DNA of 5,906 bases from Candidatus Poribacteria bacterium (lineage in GTDB: Bacteria; Poribacteria; WGA-4E; PCPOR2b), in the NCBI GenBank assembly GCA_027296925.1, contig JAPUIP010000891.1, forward strand, positions 1 through 5,906, read 5' to 3'. Shown here piece by piece: positions 5,878 through 5,906 of the stretch. Under the pieces are notes generated by a model that saw only the letters and a program-made list of their open reading frames with translations, made no database searches and had not been told where the DNA came from. The translations under genes were made by a program, and so were the position numbers. Position 1 is the stretch's first letter; every line of letters begins with the position of its first letter.

Positions 5878-5906
5878 ATGTCGAGAATGTATAGCCTGAT
5901 CGACAT
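5878..5906. repeat. 7-bp inverted repeat at the right window edge
   Basis: ATGTCGA (5878-5884) and TCGACAT (5900-5906) are exact reverse complements separated by 15 bases. The right arm ends at the window edge and might extend. There is no U-run, so a terminator is not supported. The spacing would also suit a dimer-binding site before a following gene. The 75 bases after the lactonase-like stop otherwise show no assignable gene. Confidence 0.25.

Noticed and set aside
5847..5906. Minus-strand 19-codon frame (MSIRLYILDMGQ...) or plus-strand ATG at 5878 as a new gene start
   Set aside because: Both touch the window edge, neither has a convincing ribosome site, and too few residues are present to assign either.

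Overview
The window looks like a fragment of a mid-GC (mid-50s percent by eye) free-living bacterium. The gene mix is a UbiD-family decarboxylase, an alpha/alpha-toroid protein, a single-domain retropepsin-like protease, an HpcH/HpaI aldolase and a sugar-lactonase family protein. This suits uncultured environmental lineages such as Chloroflexota or Poribacteria-like groups. That placement is an inference from gene content, not a phylogenetic result.

Layout: two transcription units diverge from an intergenic region at about 1271-1424. Leftward (minus strand) are an alpha/alpha-toroid (squalene-cyclase/prenyltransferase-fold) protein at 218-1234 and then the first 50 codons of a UbiD-family decarboxylase, which runs off the left edge at position 1. 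A strong sigma70-type promoter with an extended -10 box sits upstream of this pair. Rightward (plus strand) are a possible cysteine-rich small ORF (1425-1583), a 120-residue clan AA aspartic protease (1588-1950), a D-2-hydroxyacid dehydrogenase (2050-3099), an HpcH/HpaI-type aldolase (3096-3872) and a 647-residue protein resembling D-apionate lactonase (3888-5831). The last 75 bases carry no assignable gene.

How the genes may work together: the dehydrogenase and aldolase overlap by ATGA, and the lactonase-like gene follows 15 bases later behind a strong Shine-Dalgarno, so these three form a tight catabolic operon. A plausible reading is that the lactonase-like enzyme opens a sugar-acid lactone, the aldolase cleaves a 2-keto-(3-deoxy) acid derived from it, and the NAD(H)-dependent dehydrogenase handles a 2-hydroxy/2-oxo acid product or intermediate. 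A dehydratase or uptake system would have to lie outside the window. The combination differs from the apionate pathways I know and is the most interesting metabolic signal here. The second focus is the leader of the protease gene, which combines a cysteine-cluster micro-ORF, two perfect hairpins and a TTGCGA palindrome between divergent promoters.

No tRNA, rRNA, CRISPR array, insertion sequence or convincing intrinsic terminator was seen.
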